A DNA stretch of 64,000 nt from Corallium rubrum (GCA_964035015.1 CAXIUP010000135.1:780411-844410); one strand, 5' to 3'; positions 23,301 to 34,967 are shown, counted from the first letter of the stretch. A program made the numbers and translations. Notes: generated by a model from the letters alone, not told the origin.

Positions 23301-25557
23301 TAAAAATCTCAGTATACAGCATCAGTGTCACTTTAAAAAAGACATACAGTTAGACCAATATATAATCTGCTAATAGTATTTTGAGATATAAACATGCCTA
23401 TTGGAATAAATCATTATGTCATTGATCAATAAATAAACTACCAGTATTATTTAAGGATTTTACTTACCAATATAGACAGCAAGTTGAATGGTTGAACACA
23501 ACTGGACATGGTAACTCTACCCTATGGACTAGAAAGCAAGAGAAAATAATATATGAATCAATAAGCAGACAAACAAACGCACACAAAACATACTTTACTT
23601 AGTCTGTTTAATACCAACAATTTAATATTTCATGAACACAGGCGGCCCAAGTTCAAGGTGTGTGGTAGCCCGCAGTGCGGGTGTTTTAACGGTAATTTGA
23701 AAATATGTGACTTGACATAAACCCGTAAACAAACGAACGAATTTGTCTTAAATATCAACATTATGTGAATAAAATCTACTAACCTTGTCAATATGATGTC
23801 TTGTCTCATGTTTTATTCGTCGTCGAGTTGGTTTGCAGCGATTTACAGCGAGTTCTTTTCGACGCCGTTGCTTCCCGTACTTTCGGCGAGACGGCGACTC
23901 TTCGTATAATATTACCATATAAAATAGAAAGGCTGCACACTTCAGCGACGACACCCCGAACTCAAAGTCAAACATCTCCGCTCAAAATCGTCGTTTGAAC
24001 ATAATTCTTTCACGAGCGCATAGCACGAAGGTTGGGCTTGCCATAGAATACGGTTTGTTGACAACTCGTGGAATTTTCGCCATGTACGAACCCATTACCC
24101 TTCTCAAATTCATCAGTTTCAAATGTCCTCAGAGCCGTGGCGACGAGTTCGTGTTCTGATAGCTGGCTTAGCAGCCTGGCTTTTGAACAAAACACGCCCT
24201 GCCCGGGGTATGACAGTCAAGTTATGCACATGAATTACCGGGGGGAAATTTTGAATAAACTTGACCCTTGGCTATTGTCTCAGGCAGCCAATCGCGATGA
24301 AGTCGCGTAATGTTTACAAATTTCAAAAATCCAAACTAGCCAAGGGTCACATTTATTCAAAATTTCCCCCCGGTAATTCATGTGCATAACTTGACTGTCA
24401 TACCCCGGGCAGGGCGTGTTTTGTTCAAAAGCCAGGCTGCTAAGCCAGCTATCAGAACACGAACTCGTCGCCACGGCTCTGAGGACATTTGAAACTGATG
24501 AATTTGAGAAGGGTAATGGGTTCGTACATGGCGAAAATTCCACGAGTTGTCAACAAACCGTATTCTATGGCAAGCCCAACCTTCGTGCTATGCGCTCGTG
24601 AAAGAATTATGTTCAAACGACGATTTTGAGCGGAGATGTTTGACTTTGAGTTCGGGGTGTCGTCGCTGAAGTGTGCAGCCTTTCTATTTTATATGGTAAT
24701 ATTATACGAAGAGTCGCCGTCTCGCCGAAGTACGGGAAGCAACGGCGTCGAAAAGAACTCGCTGTAAATCGCTGCAAACCAACTCGACGACGAATAAAAC
24801 ATGAGACAAGACATCATATTGACAAGGTTAGTAGATTTATTCACATAATGTTGATATTTAAGACAAATTCGTTCGTTTGTTTACGGGTTTACAGGGGTGG
24901 ATTTAGACTACGTCAACTAAGTCGCGCGACGAAGTGAAAATTTGACGTGAATATATAATTTTCGCAAAAATTTACAATAAAATCTTACAAATAATATTTG
25001 CAGGATTTTATTATAAAAAATCATTATCTGGTAGGAACGAGTATGTTCTATTCTTAAAATGCCTATCTAGTACAGAGACTTCAGTTCAGGCCAGAAAAAT
25101 TTCCCCGTTGGCGTTTTTCCGTTTTCTTTACGCGCGAGGCCTAATAATTCTGTGCTATGACTGATTTCGAAGGGGAAGCAGTGGGATGCACGGGACATAA
25201 TGGGAGAGTCAAGGATCGGGTTCAGTCATTTCCAGGCCGCAAATGCGATGCAGGCTCTCGGCTTGATGAATTTGACGAAGTTGAGGACTTCGTCAAATTT
25301 TGACGAAGTTGGTCATTAGTTGGTTTGTTTTTCAACGTTCCTGATTGGCTAATTTTGCTCTAATTACGACTTACGATTGGTGTAGAGGCTGAAACGTCAT
25401 TTTGCAGGATACGCGCCTTTCTGAATAATCGGTATGGTTAGCGATCGCTTCTGTGGTTCTACGAGGCCATGCGCATATTCTGTCCTTGGCTCTTATATTC
25501 CCGTGATTCCCGCCTGGCCACTGTTCTCGAGTTTCGACTTCTCGTTCGGACATAGTC

Positions 25558-26805
25558 ATGAGGGAACAAGTTCGTATTGCTTTAAACAGCAAGGATACTG
25601 TAGCTCTACAAGAGCTTTATGATGAAATGTTCATGAAACTTTCGTCAAGTGCTTTACGCACTGAAGGTGAGCTTTTGCAGAGGATCGGAAAGGATATTTA
25701 TCGGAATATCAATGGCGAGATGTTTATACCAGATTGCGCAAAGAGCAAGGGGAATTCTCTGATTGCTTTGAGGTAAGAAACCCCAGCTATAAATATGATT
25801 TGAATATCATTATAATTTTTATGATAATTAGATTTACTCTTGGGTCTAGGCCTAAACTTCGCGGTGTGCTTGTATTTAGTTGTCCACAGTGTTCAGTCAT
25901 GAAACGTGTATCACAGACTAAAACTAGTGTATGCCAGTAATTTGATCTTGCTTGGAGATATGTTCATGGTTTAATATTAATTGTAATTTAATGTTTGTGA
26001 GAGTAACCCAGCTAACCAGGCAGTTTATATTCAAAAGACAAATTGAAACTTCAAACTGTCCAAAGCTGAGAAGTCATGTCATGTATTGTTTTTATTTAAT
26101 ATATTTTCTAGATCTGATGCTACTGGAAACTGCATGTACAGCTCGGTTTCCCTGTTACTTGTAGGTGACAATACTCTGGTTGATGATCTTAGAATTATGA
26201 CATCAATTGAGCTTTTCTTGCTGATTATTATGGTAAGCATCCTTGTTTCATTTCCACCTTTGAAGCCCATAAGAACGACCCTTTTGCATCACTGTCAGGT
26301 ATGGTTGCTATGTCTGTATCCTTTGAAGCCATTGATAGTGATACTAACTTGTCCTTAGATGAGTTAATTAAGGCAGAAGCTATGTATAATTTTAATGATA
26401 AAAAATGGTGTGGATTTTTATGCTTGTTGGCTTTGTCAACAGTTACTCGTAGGAATATTTTTTCGTATTACCCTGATTTTGATTCTAGGGTTAGGAGGTG
26501 GAGTTTGTTATTCAACCAAAAAATTGAACCTCGTTCGCCTGTAAAACCACTTTCTCCTGACCTATTAAGAGTATTGTTTTGTTATGAAGGAATTCTTCCT
26601 TTATCTGTTTTGTTTAAGCATAACCATTATGTACCATTAATCTGTGGTGCAGCGAAAAAAAGAAAATTAAATTCTTCTGCTTCTTCCATATCTAAAAAGC
26701 CTTGCAGGACTCAATCAAAATTACCATCTTGGCCTCCTATTAATAAAAACTTAAATGAGACAAAAAAAATTCTTCACAAGCACCCTCAACATCTGCCAAT
26801 TTATC
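25558..26805 (+). pseudogene. OTU/vertnin-like region upstream of the hAT transposase (frameshifted)
   Basis: A first exon (25558 to about 25772, ending at an AG|GTAAGA donor) joins in frame to an exon after TTTTCTAG at 26111. That exon encodes DATGNCMYSSVSLLLVGD, the OTU cysteine-protease signature (D-x2-GNC with the catalytic Cys). The frame then shifts near 26221, where the sequence continues as FEAHKNDPFASLSGM (about 26259) and runs to 26769 with ALSTVTRRNIFSYYPD and FKHNHYVPLI, as in vertnin-type proteins. A second shift in the A-run at 26761-26769 would join the linker to the transposase frame. I infer that the ancestral element made an OTU-transposase fusion or an adjacent OTU protein, now broken twice in this copy. 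OTU proteases remove ubiquitin. An AG|GTAAGT donor-like site at about 26860 allows alternative splicing instead. Confidence 0.6.
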
Positions 26806-26806
26806 T

Positions 26807-29260
26807 ATGCCAACTGAGTCTTTAAGTGATTGTTCTTCAGCTACAATGGTTACATCTACAGGTAAGTATGATATGGCTTCATCATGTACAGTAACTATGG
26901 TTGTCTCCTCTGATGTTCAAAAGGAAGTTAATTTATCTTCTCATAAAGATAATGCAACAAGTTCATCAGTTTCTTCATTAATTACTAACCCTCATGCAAA
27001 TTTAGAACATAGGAATGAGTTTGATATTGCTTTTTATAGGGAGAAGGTTAAAGGTAAGAAAAATTCTGAAATTGAAAATTTAATTAAAAATGTATTTGTT
27101 CCTGATGAATTATACTCATTCCCAAAAACTAATGGGAGAAATTTTCGCACCAGTTGGCTTAAAAGTCATTCTTGGCTTTGTTATTCACCCAGTTTAGATG
27201 GTGGTTTTTGCCTTCCATGTGTTTTGTTTGGAGATAGAATTCCAGATAAGTTATCTAAAATTAGGAAACTTTTTTATGAACCTGTAACATACTGGCCTGA
27301 TGCCAAAGCATGTTTTACAAGGCATGAAAATACGAAGGCAGCTGGTCTTCACCGTGAAACTACAGCCATTTTTACAGCATTTTTAGATAACCTCTCAGGG
27401 AAAACACAACCAATTGATGTCATGATTGATGCAAACATGAGAGAAAAAATTGCTGAAAACAGGAAGAAGCTTGTGCCAATTGTGGATACTATTATTACAT
27501 GTGGTCGTTTGGGGTTGTCTTTTAGGGGCCATAGAGATGATTCTAAATATCATCCAGAAGTGGGGGAATATTCTGAAGGTGGGGTAGGAAACTTCATTGA
27601 GTTAATTAATTATCGTGTTCGTGGTGGGGATGTAACCCTTAAGTCCCATCTCAGCCAATGTGCCAAAAACGCTTCATATATCTCAAAAACCACACAAAAT
27701 GAGCTTATTAAGTGTTGTGGCAAAGTTATTACTGATGAATTAATTGCTGAGATAAAGAAAAGTAAATTTTATGCTATTCTTGCTGATGAGGCAGCTGATT
27801 GCTCAAATAAAGAACAGATGTCCTTAGTGCTGCGATTTGTAGATGAGGAATTAAATGTAAGGGAGGAATTCCTTCGATTTATTCATTGCAAGGAAGGATT
27901 GTCAGGAAAAGACCTTGCTTCAGTTATTTTGAAATGTTTAAATGAAGATCTTACTTTAAATATTCAGGACTGTCGGGGGCAGGGATATGATGGTGCTGGG
28001 GCAGTTTCTGGCTGTGTTAAAGGTCTTTCCACAAGAATTGCTCGAATAAATAGCAAAGCTGTATATACTCATTGTTTTAGCCATCGATTAAATTTGAGCA
28101 TTTGTGGTTCTTGTTCTGTTCCCTGTGTGCGCAATGTTTTGGATCAAGTGAAGCAACTTTCCTATTTTTTCAATCTGTCCGAGCCAAGGCAGTTAATTCT
28201 TGAAAGTAATGTGTCTAAACATTGTCCTGATTCTAGAAAGTCGAAACTTAGAGATGTTTGCAGGACGAGGTGGGTAGAACGTATTCTGGGATTAGATACT
28301 TTTGAAGAACTTTTTGTTGCTATTGTTTTTACTTTAGAGGAAATGAGCTTCAATCTCGAGAAGAAATGCAACAGAGATACATCCAGCAAAGCAACATCAT
28401 TTTTGAAACTCATAACATCCTTTGATTTTATTGTTGGCTTAGTAGTAACAAGGTGTGTGTTTGATTTAACACTGCCTGTGACCGAGTTACTACAATCTAG
28501 AACCAATGATATTGCTGATGGGTTGCATTTAATTGAGTCACTAAAAAATTTAGCAATTTCAATCAGGAATAGTATTGACACTTTTCACACTAAATGGTAT
28601 GCTAAGGCTTTAGATTTAGCTGGTAAAGTTAACGTTGATGAAGTGAAACCTAGGACATGTAATCGTCAAATCAATAGAAGTAATGTTCCTGCAGAGTCTG
28701 TCTCTGATTATTTTAAGAAATCCCTTACCATTCCCCTAGCTGATCATTTGTATACAGAGTTAATAAACAGATTTGACACAGCTTCAACCAATGCCTATTA
28801 TGGTTTGTACATCATCCCTTCTAAAATGATTTGGTCACTATCCAGTCCTGAAAAGGTGGATTGGAAAGGGAAATTTTCATTGTTTTCATCTCTTTATTTG
28901 GATGATCTTCCCAATCCTCTAGCATTAGATGGTGAACTTGAACTCTGGGAGAAGTATTGGGAGACTAAGACTACATGCCATCCTGACAATATATCTTCCA
29001 CATTGAAAGATATTAACTTTCCTGGCTTTGAAAACATCAAAGTGTTACTGAGAATTTTAGCAACTATTCCAGTAACGTCTTGTGAATGTGAGAGAACATT
29101 CTCAGCTTTAAGAAGACTTAAAGATTACACCCGAAATAACATGGTTGCTGATCGGTTGAATGGGCTTGCTTTATTGTATGTACATCAGGAAATTCACCCT
29201 GATATTCAAAGAGTCATTGATGTGTTTGGTAGTGACAAAAGAAGGATTGCATTACTTTAA
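26807..29260 (+). CDS. hAT transposase, ZMYM1/DUF4371 type, 817 aa
   Basis: One uninterrupted frame. A TTF/BED-like zinc segment near residues 120-145 (SWLCYSPSLDGGFCLPCVLF) precedes a DUF4371 block (YAILADEAADCSNKEQ with the first acidic residue; GQGYDGAGAVSG with the second; CFSHRLNLSI). The C-terminal dimerisation domain carries the hallmark TSCECERTFSALRRLK near residue 760. It is expected to bind the CAGGGG ends, excise and reinsert the element. The frame is open upstream of the ATG at 26807, so the true N-terminus may lie in the OTU-like region. The intact frame inside a nearly perfect palindrome suggests a young insertion. Confidence 0.9.
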   Translation: MPTESLSDCSSATMVTSTGKYDMASSCTVTMVVSSDVQKEVNLSSHKDNATSSSVSSLITNPHANLEHRNEFDIAFYREKVKGKKNSEIENLIKNVFVPDELYSFPKTNGRNFRTSWLKSHSWLCYSPSLDGGFCLPCVLFGDRIPDKLSKIRKLFYEPVTYWPDAKACFTRHENTKAAGLHRETTAIFTAFLDNLSGKTQPIDVMIDANMREKIAENRKKLVPIVDTIITCGRLGLSFRGHRDDSKYHPEVGEYSEGGVGNFIELINYRVRGGDVTLKSHLSQCAKNASYISKTTQNELIKCCGKVITDELIAEIKKSKFYAILADEAADCSNKEQMSLVLRFVDEELNVREEFLRFIHCKEGLSGKDLASVILKCLNEDLTLNIQDCRGQGYDGAGAVSGCVKGLSTRIARINSKAVYTHCFSHRLNLSICGSCSVPCVRNVLDQVKQLSYFFNLSEPRQLILESNVSKHCPDSRKSKLRDVCRTRWVERILGLDTFEELFVAIVFTLEEMSFNLEKKCNRDTSSKATSFLKLITSFDFIVGLVVTRCVFDLTLPVTELLQSRTNDIADGLHLIESLKNLAISIRNSIDTFHTKWYAKALDLAGKVNVDEVKPRTCNRQINRSNVPAESVSDYFKKSLTIPLADHLYTELINRFDTASTNAYYGLYIIPSKMIWSLSSPEKVDWKGKFSLFSSLYLDDLPNPLALDGELELWEKYWETKTTCHPDNISSTLKDINFPGFENIKVLLRILATIPVTSCECERTFSALRRLKDYTRNNMVADRLNGLALLYVHQEIHPDIQRVIDVFGSDKRRIALL

Positions 29261-29562
29261 GTTAAAAAGAAAAGTTAGGTTATATGTATTTAAAAAAAAG
29301 TTTAAAAAAAGTTAAAAAGTTAAGTTACACGTATTTCAGGATACATGTAACTACTGTAACCTACCAGTACCAATAATTCCTTTACACCAGTACACCAATC
29401 TAAACAAGTACACTACACATAGAGCTGCTTCCACTGTGAAGATGCCGTTATATCAGTATAGAACGTAGTGTACATTGATTGCTGAATTATCCATGATATT
29501 TATTTTTTTATCTTTGGGGAGACATCCACTTTGTGGCGACCTTTCTTAATTAATATAACTTC

Positions 29563-29700
29563 AATATCTAAACTATTCTTCCTAGAGGTCCAATCCTTCA
29601 TTGGTCCAGTGGTTACTACATGCAGGTGGTAGCCAGGGAAAACCTCGAAGTGTTTGGTAAAATCAAACTGGAGGCACTCTTCTCATACATTGCTAATTTC
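29563..29700 (-). repeat. SINE core fragment, second copy
   Basis: On the minus strand it shares GTAACCACTGGACCAATG and TTGGACCTCTAGGAAGA with the copy at 8310-8520. No tRNA-like head is preserved. Confidence 0.45.
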
Positions 29701-29720
29701 TGTTTTCCTTATTATTACAG

Positions 29721-29774
29721 TATTAATATATAATATATAATATATAATATATATAATATAATATATATAATATA

Positions 29775-29808
<34 letters not shown>

Positions 29809-29810
29809 AT
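29721..29810. repeat. (TA)n / ATAATAT microsatellite
   Basis: Irregular ATAATATAT then TATATA units inside the hAT element, downstream of the transposase. Confidence 0.9.
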
Positions 29811-30097
29811 ATACATATACAACATGTCATGTAGTACTTTTTTTAACTGGTCCTGTATGATTATGTGATGTCATAATAAACTTGACTAGTAAATGGTGAT
29901 TGGTTTCTTCTTTTAATATAAATTTACATGTGTAGCTACAGTACTAAATGCTGATATCCACATGAACCAATAACTACATGTGCTGCATTACAGTTATTTT
30001 TTGCATTTTATTATCTGGCTTATATAATATCTCCTTAATTCTAGTAACTGCAGTATTCATATAAACAGGTAGTGACTTAGATTAGTTGGGGGCTAAA

Positions 30098-30668
30098 GGG
30101 TTAGGATGACCGGGATGATGTAGAGAGTTGAGCTCCTCTATGTCCATGAAATGTCCCATTATGGTCATAAATAAAAGCTTCTCTTAATCAGACATTGTCT
30201 GCTTGGGTAGAGGTGTAAAAGGCGGGTATCTGGCGCCTGAAAACCAGACAGCTCGTAGTAACGTAGATTGGTGCTTGGTGGGTAGTGGTTTGGATTAGTT
30301 GTAACTTAGGATGACTGGGATGATGTAGAGAGTTGAGCTCCTCTATGTCCATGAAATGTCCCATTATGGTCATAAATAAAAGCTTCTCTTAATCAGACAT
30401 TGTCTGCTTGGGTAGAGGCGTAAAAGGCGGGTATCTGGCGCCTGAAAACCAGACAGCTCGTAGTAACGTAGATTGGTGCTGGGTGGGTAGTGGTTTGGAT
30501 TAGTTGTAACTTAGGATGGCCGGGATGATGTAGAGAGTTGAGCTCCTCTATGTCCATGAAATGTCCCATTATGGTCGCTAGTCATAGCTTCTTCTAACCA
30601 GACATTGTCTGTTTGGGTTAACGTATAAAAGGCGAGTATCTGGCGCCTGAAAACCAGACAGCTCTGGG
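30098..30668. repeat. Three tandem copies of a ~205-bp unit in the hAT 3' region
   Basis: TTAGGATGAC or TTAGGATGGC begins the shared block at 30101, 30305 and 30511. Each unit includes AGAGTTGAGCTCCTCTATG and a short hairpin around GTATCTGGCGCCTGAAAACC. The third unit is partial. It resembles subterminal tandem repeats of other hATs, but lies about 0.5 kb from the end. Confidence 0.85.
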
Positions 30669-31216
30669 TAGGTGGGGCTCAACAGCCATGGAAGGCAGCC
30701 CACCTAGGAGAAGGAAAACTCTGATTTCAAACCCCAGTTAGACCTTCACTTTTGTGTTGGTCGGGCTGTCCATGTCGGATTCACTGACTACAGGGATACG
30801 TTTTTGGTGTTTCCTAGACATGCTGATGAGCTCTGATATAGAGCGAAACAGCCATTTTTTTTAAGTCAGTACAATATAATCACGTATCTCTACTGTTTAT
30901 CGTATTAGACCTCACTAATCCAAACCTAATTGACATTTTTTTAAAAAAATTTATAAAATGCGCTAAAAAAATATGTTTTAAGTCTTCGAAACTTCTGATT
31001 AAAAGTGTTGTCAGAACGCGGGAAATGCCATTTCAGAGACCCAAATTCCAAAATTTTCAGGGGGGGCATGCCCCCGGACCCCCCTAGATGGGTTTGACTA
31101 AGTGCTCAAAATTCCTAGATCCGCCCCTGGGTTTATGTCAAGTCACATATTTTCAAATTACCGTTAAAACACCCGCACTGCGGGCTACCACACACCTTGA
31201 ACTTGGGCCGCCTGTG

Positions 31217-32050
31217 ATCTGAATGCTTTAGTTTTACATAAGATAATCCTTAGAATGATTTGAGAGTTTGTTAGGAACCACAATTGACTATTACTGTAAA
31301 ATTGTGAAGACAAGAAGAGATTAAGCCAACATTGTTGACGACAAAAGATGATGACTTTAATAATAAACATTGACTTCAACTACACTAACTTCGATCAGCA
31401 TAAAATGGTTTGTAATGGACAATCAAACAGGAAATTGACAACGAGAGCCAGAGAAAATTTCACATTACAATAAGTAGGACAATATAAAACAAACGATTAC
31501 TGAATCTCTTTACCTTGCTGGTAGCCTCGTGCGAGCGAAGCTTCTAGGACTTTGTTGATTCAACTCGATTTCCATGGCTTTTAGTTAAATCTTTCCGTAG
31601 AAGAACATGTTATTTCGGTGAAGACTGTCTTCCTGATCTCTTCGCAAACAAAAAGTCTTATTTCCAAGGGTTTATGTAGCTTGAATCTCAAAACACCATC
31701 AGTCCATCACAAGTGAATTTCAAACGTGGCGCACTGAGATGGGATGACGCTATCCCAAGTATCAATGCGCGCTCGCTGCGTGGAGCATGCGCGGTATCGT
31801 GGCTACCTGTACCTGGGGGCTGGGTACGAAACTGGCTAGAGGGGGCCTCTGCACTGGTGACGGCGCTATTTAGCCAAAATTTGTATTACCTGTAGCCTTT
31901 CTTTCTGAATTCTGATATGCTATTCTGTTTCGAAATTACACACGTATTGATTCGGAATTGCTTCATGCACATTTAGGTATAGATATAAAGTTTTAAACGT
32001 AGGGATATTTAAGCTAAACAAATGTTGTAATGTTGTATTATATTTAAAAG
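31217..32050. other. Internal sequence of the CACTG element, no gene seen
   Basis: Unique sequence between the foldback element and the right subterminal repeats of the CACTG element. Only short ORFs are present and no domain was recognised. Confidence 0.45.
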
Positions 32051-32300
32051 ATGTGTTTTATTATTACTACCAAAGCGTTTGTTATTACTACCGAAAGTAC
32101 TCTATTTGAACAGTGTATTATTTCAAACGATGTGCTATGTTTTTCGAAAGTTGTATTCCTCATAAAGATGTGTAACTCAAAATGTGTTATTATGAAAGGT
32201 GTGTTTTTTGAAAGGTGTGTTTTTTATAAGATGTGTCAGTCAAATGGTGTGTTATTCTTAAGAAAGTCCGTGTGTTATTGTGAACGGCGTGTTTTTTTGA
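32050..32300. repeat. Right subterminal repeats of the CACTG element
   Basis: Repeated variants of AAAGGTGTGTTTTTT and AAGATGTGT. The inverse motif AACACACCTT clusters at 4183-4340 near the other end. The 103-aa ORF here is an artefact of the repeats. Confidence 0.75.
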
Positions 32301-32687
32301 AAGCTTTGTTTTTTATAAACCATTCCATATTGGTCGCAACCAAAAAAAAAAGGTTATTTTAATCAGTCAGTTTTTACAGTGTATGAGTTTAATATGTAAT
32401 ACTAATACGTAAATTAAATACCCTATATCTAAATAGTATTAATTAAAAGGAACTTTTTGTTCGTTTGTTATTCTAATTACTGTAATTATGTATATTATAA
32501 TAAAAACGTTTTTTACACTTTTCAGTTTCTGTCTTAGTTGATAGAAGTCACCATAGTTCAATTAACAATTGCCTAACCAGCAGGTATAAAATGAATAGAT
32601 TTGTGAGTTTATACCAATTGATACCTTACTGTTATACTTTTCATAGTTTCGCCATAATTCACAGATACATACTATTTGAATTGTAAA

Positions 32688-33045
32688 AACTATAGTTTCT
32701 TTAGAAACTACAGTTGTCAAAACAAACTAAAGTTTGTTTAATATTTTCCAGTTGGAAAACTATAGTTCAGCTGTAAACAACTATAGTTATTGCATAGTAA
32801 CTATAATTTGATCTTAAAAACTATAGTTTTTATGAAAACTATAGTAATCAGGTAATAACTAAAGTTTCTGGAAGGGAAACTATAGTTCATTGCCCAAGTA
32901 AACTTTAGTTACAACTATAGTTTAATTTCCAGAACTATAGTTTGAACGAAAACTATAGTATTTTGCTGAAAAACTTTAGTTTTTTATTGAAAACTATAGT
33001 TTTGGATGGAAAACTATAGTTTCTGGCATGAAAACTATAGTTTAT
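32688..33045. repeat. Right subterminal array of AACTATAGTT palindromes
   Basis: About a dozen copies of AACTATAGTT and close variants (AACTTTAGTT, AACTAAAGTT) adjoin the right terminus of the 30.6 kb element, mirroring the left array. Confidence 0.85.
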
Positions 33046-33058
33046 TTTTGTAAGGGTG

Positions 33059-34504
33059 AAAATGACTGGGGTTATGTTGGAGCTAATGACTGACATCGAC
33101 ATGTTCCAATTCATTGAGAAAGGAATGAGAGGTGGTGTCAGTTACATAGCTAATAGGTATGGGAAAGCAAACAACCCATATATGAAGGGGTATAGTGAGG
33201 ACGAGGCTGTGAAGTATATAATGTATCTGGACGCCAACAATCTGTATGGTTGGGCCATGAGTCAGTGCCTCCCAACTGGTGGATTTAAGTGGATGAGTGA
33301 AGCTGAATTGAAAAACCTGGACCTGGGAAAACTCCCTGAAGATGGTCGAACTGGAATGATACTTGAGGTTGATCTTGAATATCCCTCTGAACTCCACGAT
33401 CTACACAACGACTACCCATTAGCTCTTGAGAAGATGGAAATACGGGAAGATATGCTGTCGGAGTACTGTCGGAAAATCAAAGATAAGTTCGGCGTCAGCG
33501 TTGGTGGTGTCAGTAAGCTGGTAACCAACCTGATGGGGAAGGAAAGGTATGTCGTCCACTACAGAAACCTGCAACTGTACATTAGGCTTGGGATGAAGGT
33601 GAAGAAAGTTCACCGGGTTTTGTTGTTCAATCAGTCCCCTTGGCTGAAGCAGTACATCGACTTCAACACGGTGAAGAGAACTGCCGCCAGGAACGCCTTT
33701 GAAAAGGACTTCTTCAAGCTGATGAACAACAGCGTTTTTGGTAAGACGATGGAAAACCTGAGAAAGCGTGTGGACGTCCGGTTGGTCACGTGTGAAGAAA
33801 AGCTGTTGAGGTTGGCTTCCAAACCAACCTTCGTGTCCGCCAAAATATTCAACGAAAACCTGGTTGCCGTTCAAAAAATCAAGGAAGTCCTAACACTAAA
33901 CCGACCGGCTTACGTCGGTATGTGTATTCTGGATCTATCGAAAATCCTGATGTATGATTTTCATTACAACTATGTGTTAGAGAAATATGGGAAAAGGGCT
34001 AAGTTGTTATTCACGGATACGGACAGCCTGACATATGAAATTGAAACAGAAGACGTTTACAAAGACTTCTGGGCTGATAAAGATATCTTTGACAATTTGG
34101 ACTATCCAGAAAGCTTGGAGTACCACAAGTCGAACAAAAAGGTTATTGGGAAGATGAAGGACGAGGCGGCTGGCGTTCCCATAATCGAATTCGTTGGTCT
34201 TAGAAGTAAAATTTATTCGTATTTAAAAGACAACGGAGCAGGTGGCAAAACCGCGAAGGGAATTAAAAAGAGTGTCACTAAGAAACAAATTAAACATGAA
34301 AACTACAAAGACACACTATTTGGTAAGAAACAACTGTTTCAAAAAATGAATACAATCCGAAGTGTAAAACATAAGCTGGGTAGTTATGAAATTAATAAAA
34401 TATCACTCTCATGCTTTGACGATAAGAGATACCTGCTGGAAGACGGGGTTAGTTCCTACGCGTACGGACACCTAAACGCCTCAGAGGTAACTGCGCATGT
34501 GTAG
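33059..34504 (+). pseudogene. Protein-primed family B DNA polymerase, C-terminal half
   Basis: This polymerase domain continues from 2494. Polymerase motif A is DANNLYGWAM, the motif B region contains NNSVFGKTMEN, and motif C is FTDTDSLTYE. The C-terminus (CFDDKRYLLEDG then SYAYGH) matches the usual end of the family, with a few extra residues before the stop. This half has no internal stop or frameshift, unlike the 5' half. A GTG at 33056, made by the junction, is not a real start. In the family the enzyme copies linear element DNA from a terminal-protein primer; this copy cannot act while split. Confidence 0.88.
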
Positions 34505-34770
34505 TCCCACGCGTGGGACTGAGCATGCGTAGAAGCTACTACCTGCTGGAAGACGGGATTAATTCCTACGCGTACGGACACCAACGAAACGCGTGACACT
34601 CTCAAAGGTAACTTGTGCGCATGTGTGGTCCCACGCGTGGGACTGAGCATGCGCACAAGTCACTTAGTCTCAGGGTTTCCCGCTCTGCTAAAATACATAC
34701 ATCAGAATGACCAGAGGTTTGTGCGCATGTGCAGTCTCACGCGTGGGACTGAGCATGCGTAGAAGTTACT
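34427..34770. repeat. Tandem duplication of the polymerase 3' end with GTCCCACGCGTGGGAC palindromes
   Basis: The last coding segment (ACCTGCTGGAAGACGGG... GCGTACGGACACC) is repeated at about 34541-34583, some 110 bp downstream. The 16-bp palindrome GTCCCACGCGTGGGAC occurs at 34504-34519 and 34628-34643, with a variant at 34734-34749. Each is followed by TGAGCATGCG and preceded by a GCGCATGTG-like sequence, making larger hairpins. Confidence 0.85.
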
Positions 34771-34967
34771 TAGTCTCAGGGTCCACAACAGCTGAGCAAA
34801 ATATAATAATACAAAATAAAATAAATACCCATAACCAATTACAATGATAATAATTATTATTACAATTATTTACGATGGTTGGCGACCACCTGCAAAAGAC
34901 CGGCTGTGTTTTTTATATTAAATCCAACAATATGAAGCGTTTCTGACACCGACAAAATTTTCCGTAT

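Larger units (their letters stand above)
24892..31129 (+). mobile_element. hAT-superfamily transposon with intact transposase, 6.2 kb
   Basis: It begins CAGGGGTGGATTTAG and ends CTAGATCCGCCCCTG, with GGTTTA duplicated at 24886-24891 and 31130-31135. The boundaries are confirmed independently, because the other arm of the palindrome gives the uninterrupted target site. A 6-bp duplication is shorter than the 8 bp of classical hATs. Contents are an OTU/vertnin-like decayed region, a DUF4371/hAT transposase, a SINE core, a TA microsatellite and three 205-bp tandem repeats. Confidence 0.88.
23637..31216. mobile_element. Palindromic foldback element, right arm split by a hAT
   Basis: The left arm is 23637-24273 (637 bp). 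The right arm is 24338-24891 plus 31136-31216 (635 bp), around a 64-bp loop. The outer ends are CACAGGCGGCCCAAG and its complement. The arms look nearly identical base by base, implying recent formation or gene conversion. Mirrored ORFs (75-87 aa, with segments such as SRRKYGKQRRRKELA) occur in both arms; I do not recognise them. No target duplication is evident at the outer ends (ATGAA against ATCTG). Confidence 0.85.

Noticed and set aside
23748..24937. Paired ORFs with identical proteins on opposite strands
   Set aside because: They are the two arms of a palindromic foldback element. No recognisable domain and no splice context.
32051..32362. 103-aa Cys/Val-rich ORF
   Set aside because: It consists of subterminal AAGGTGTGTT-type repeats of the CACTG element translated in one frame.
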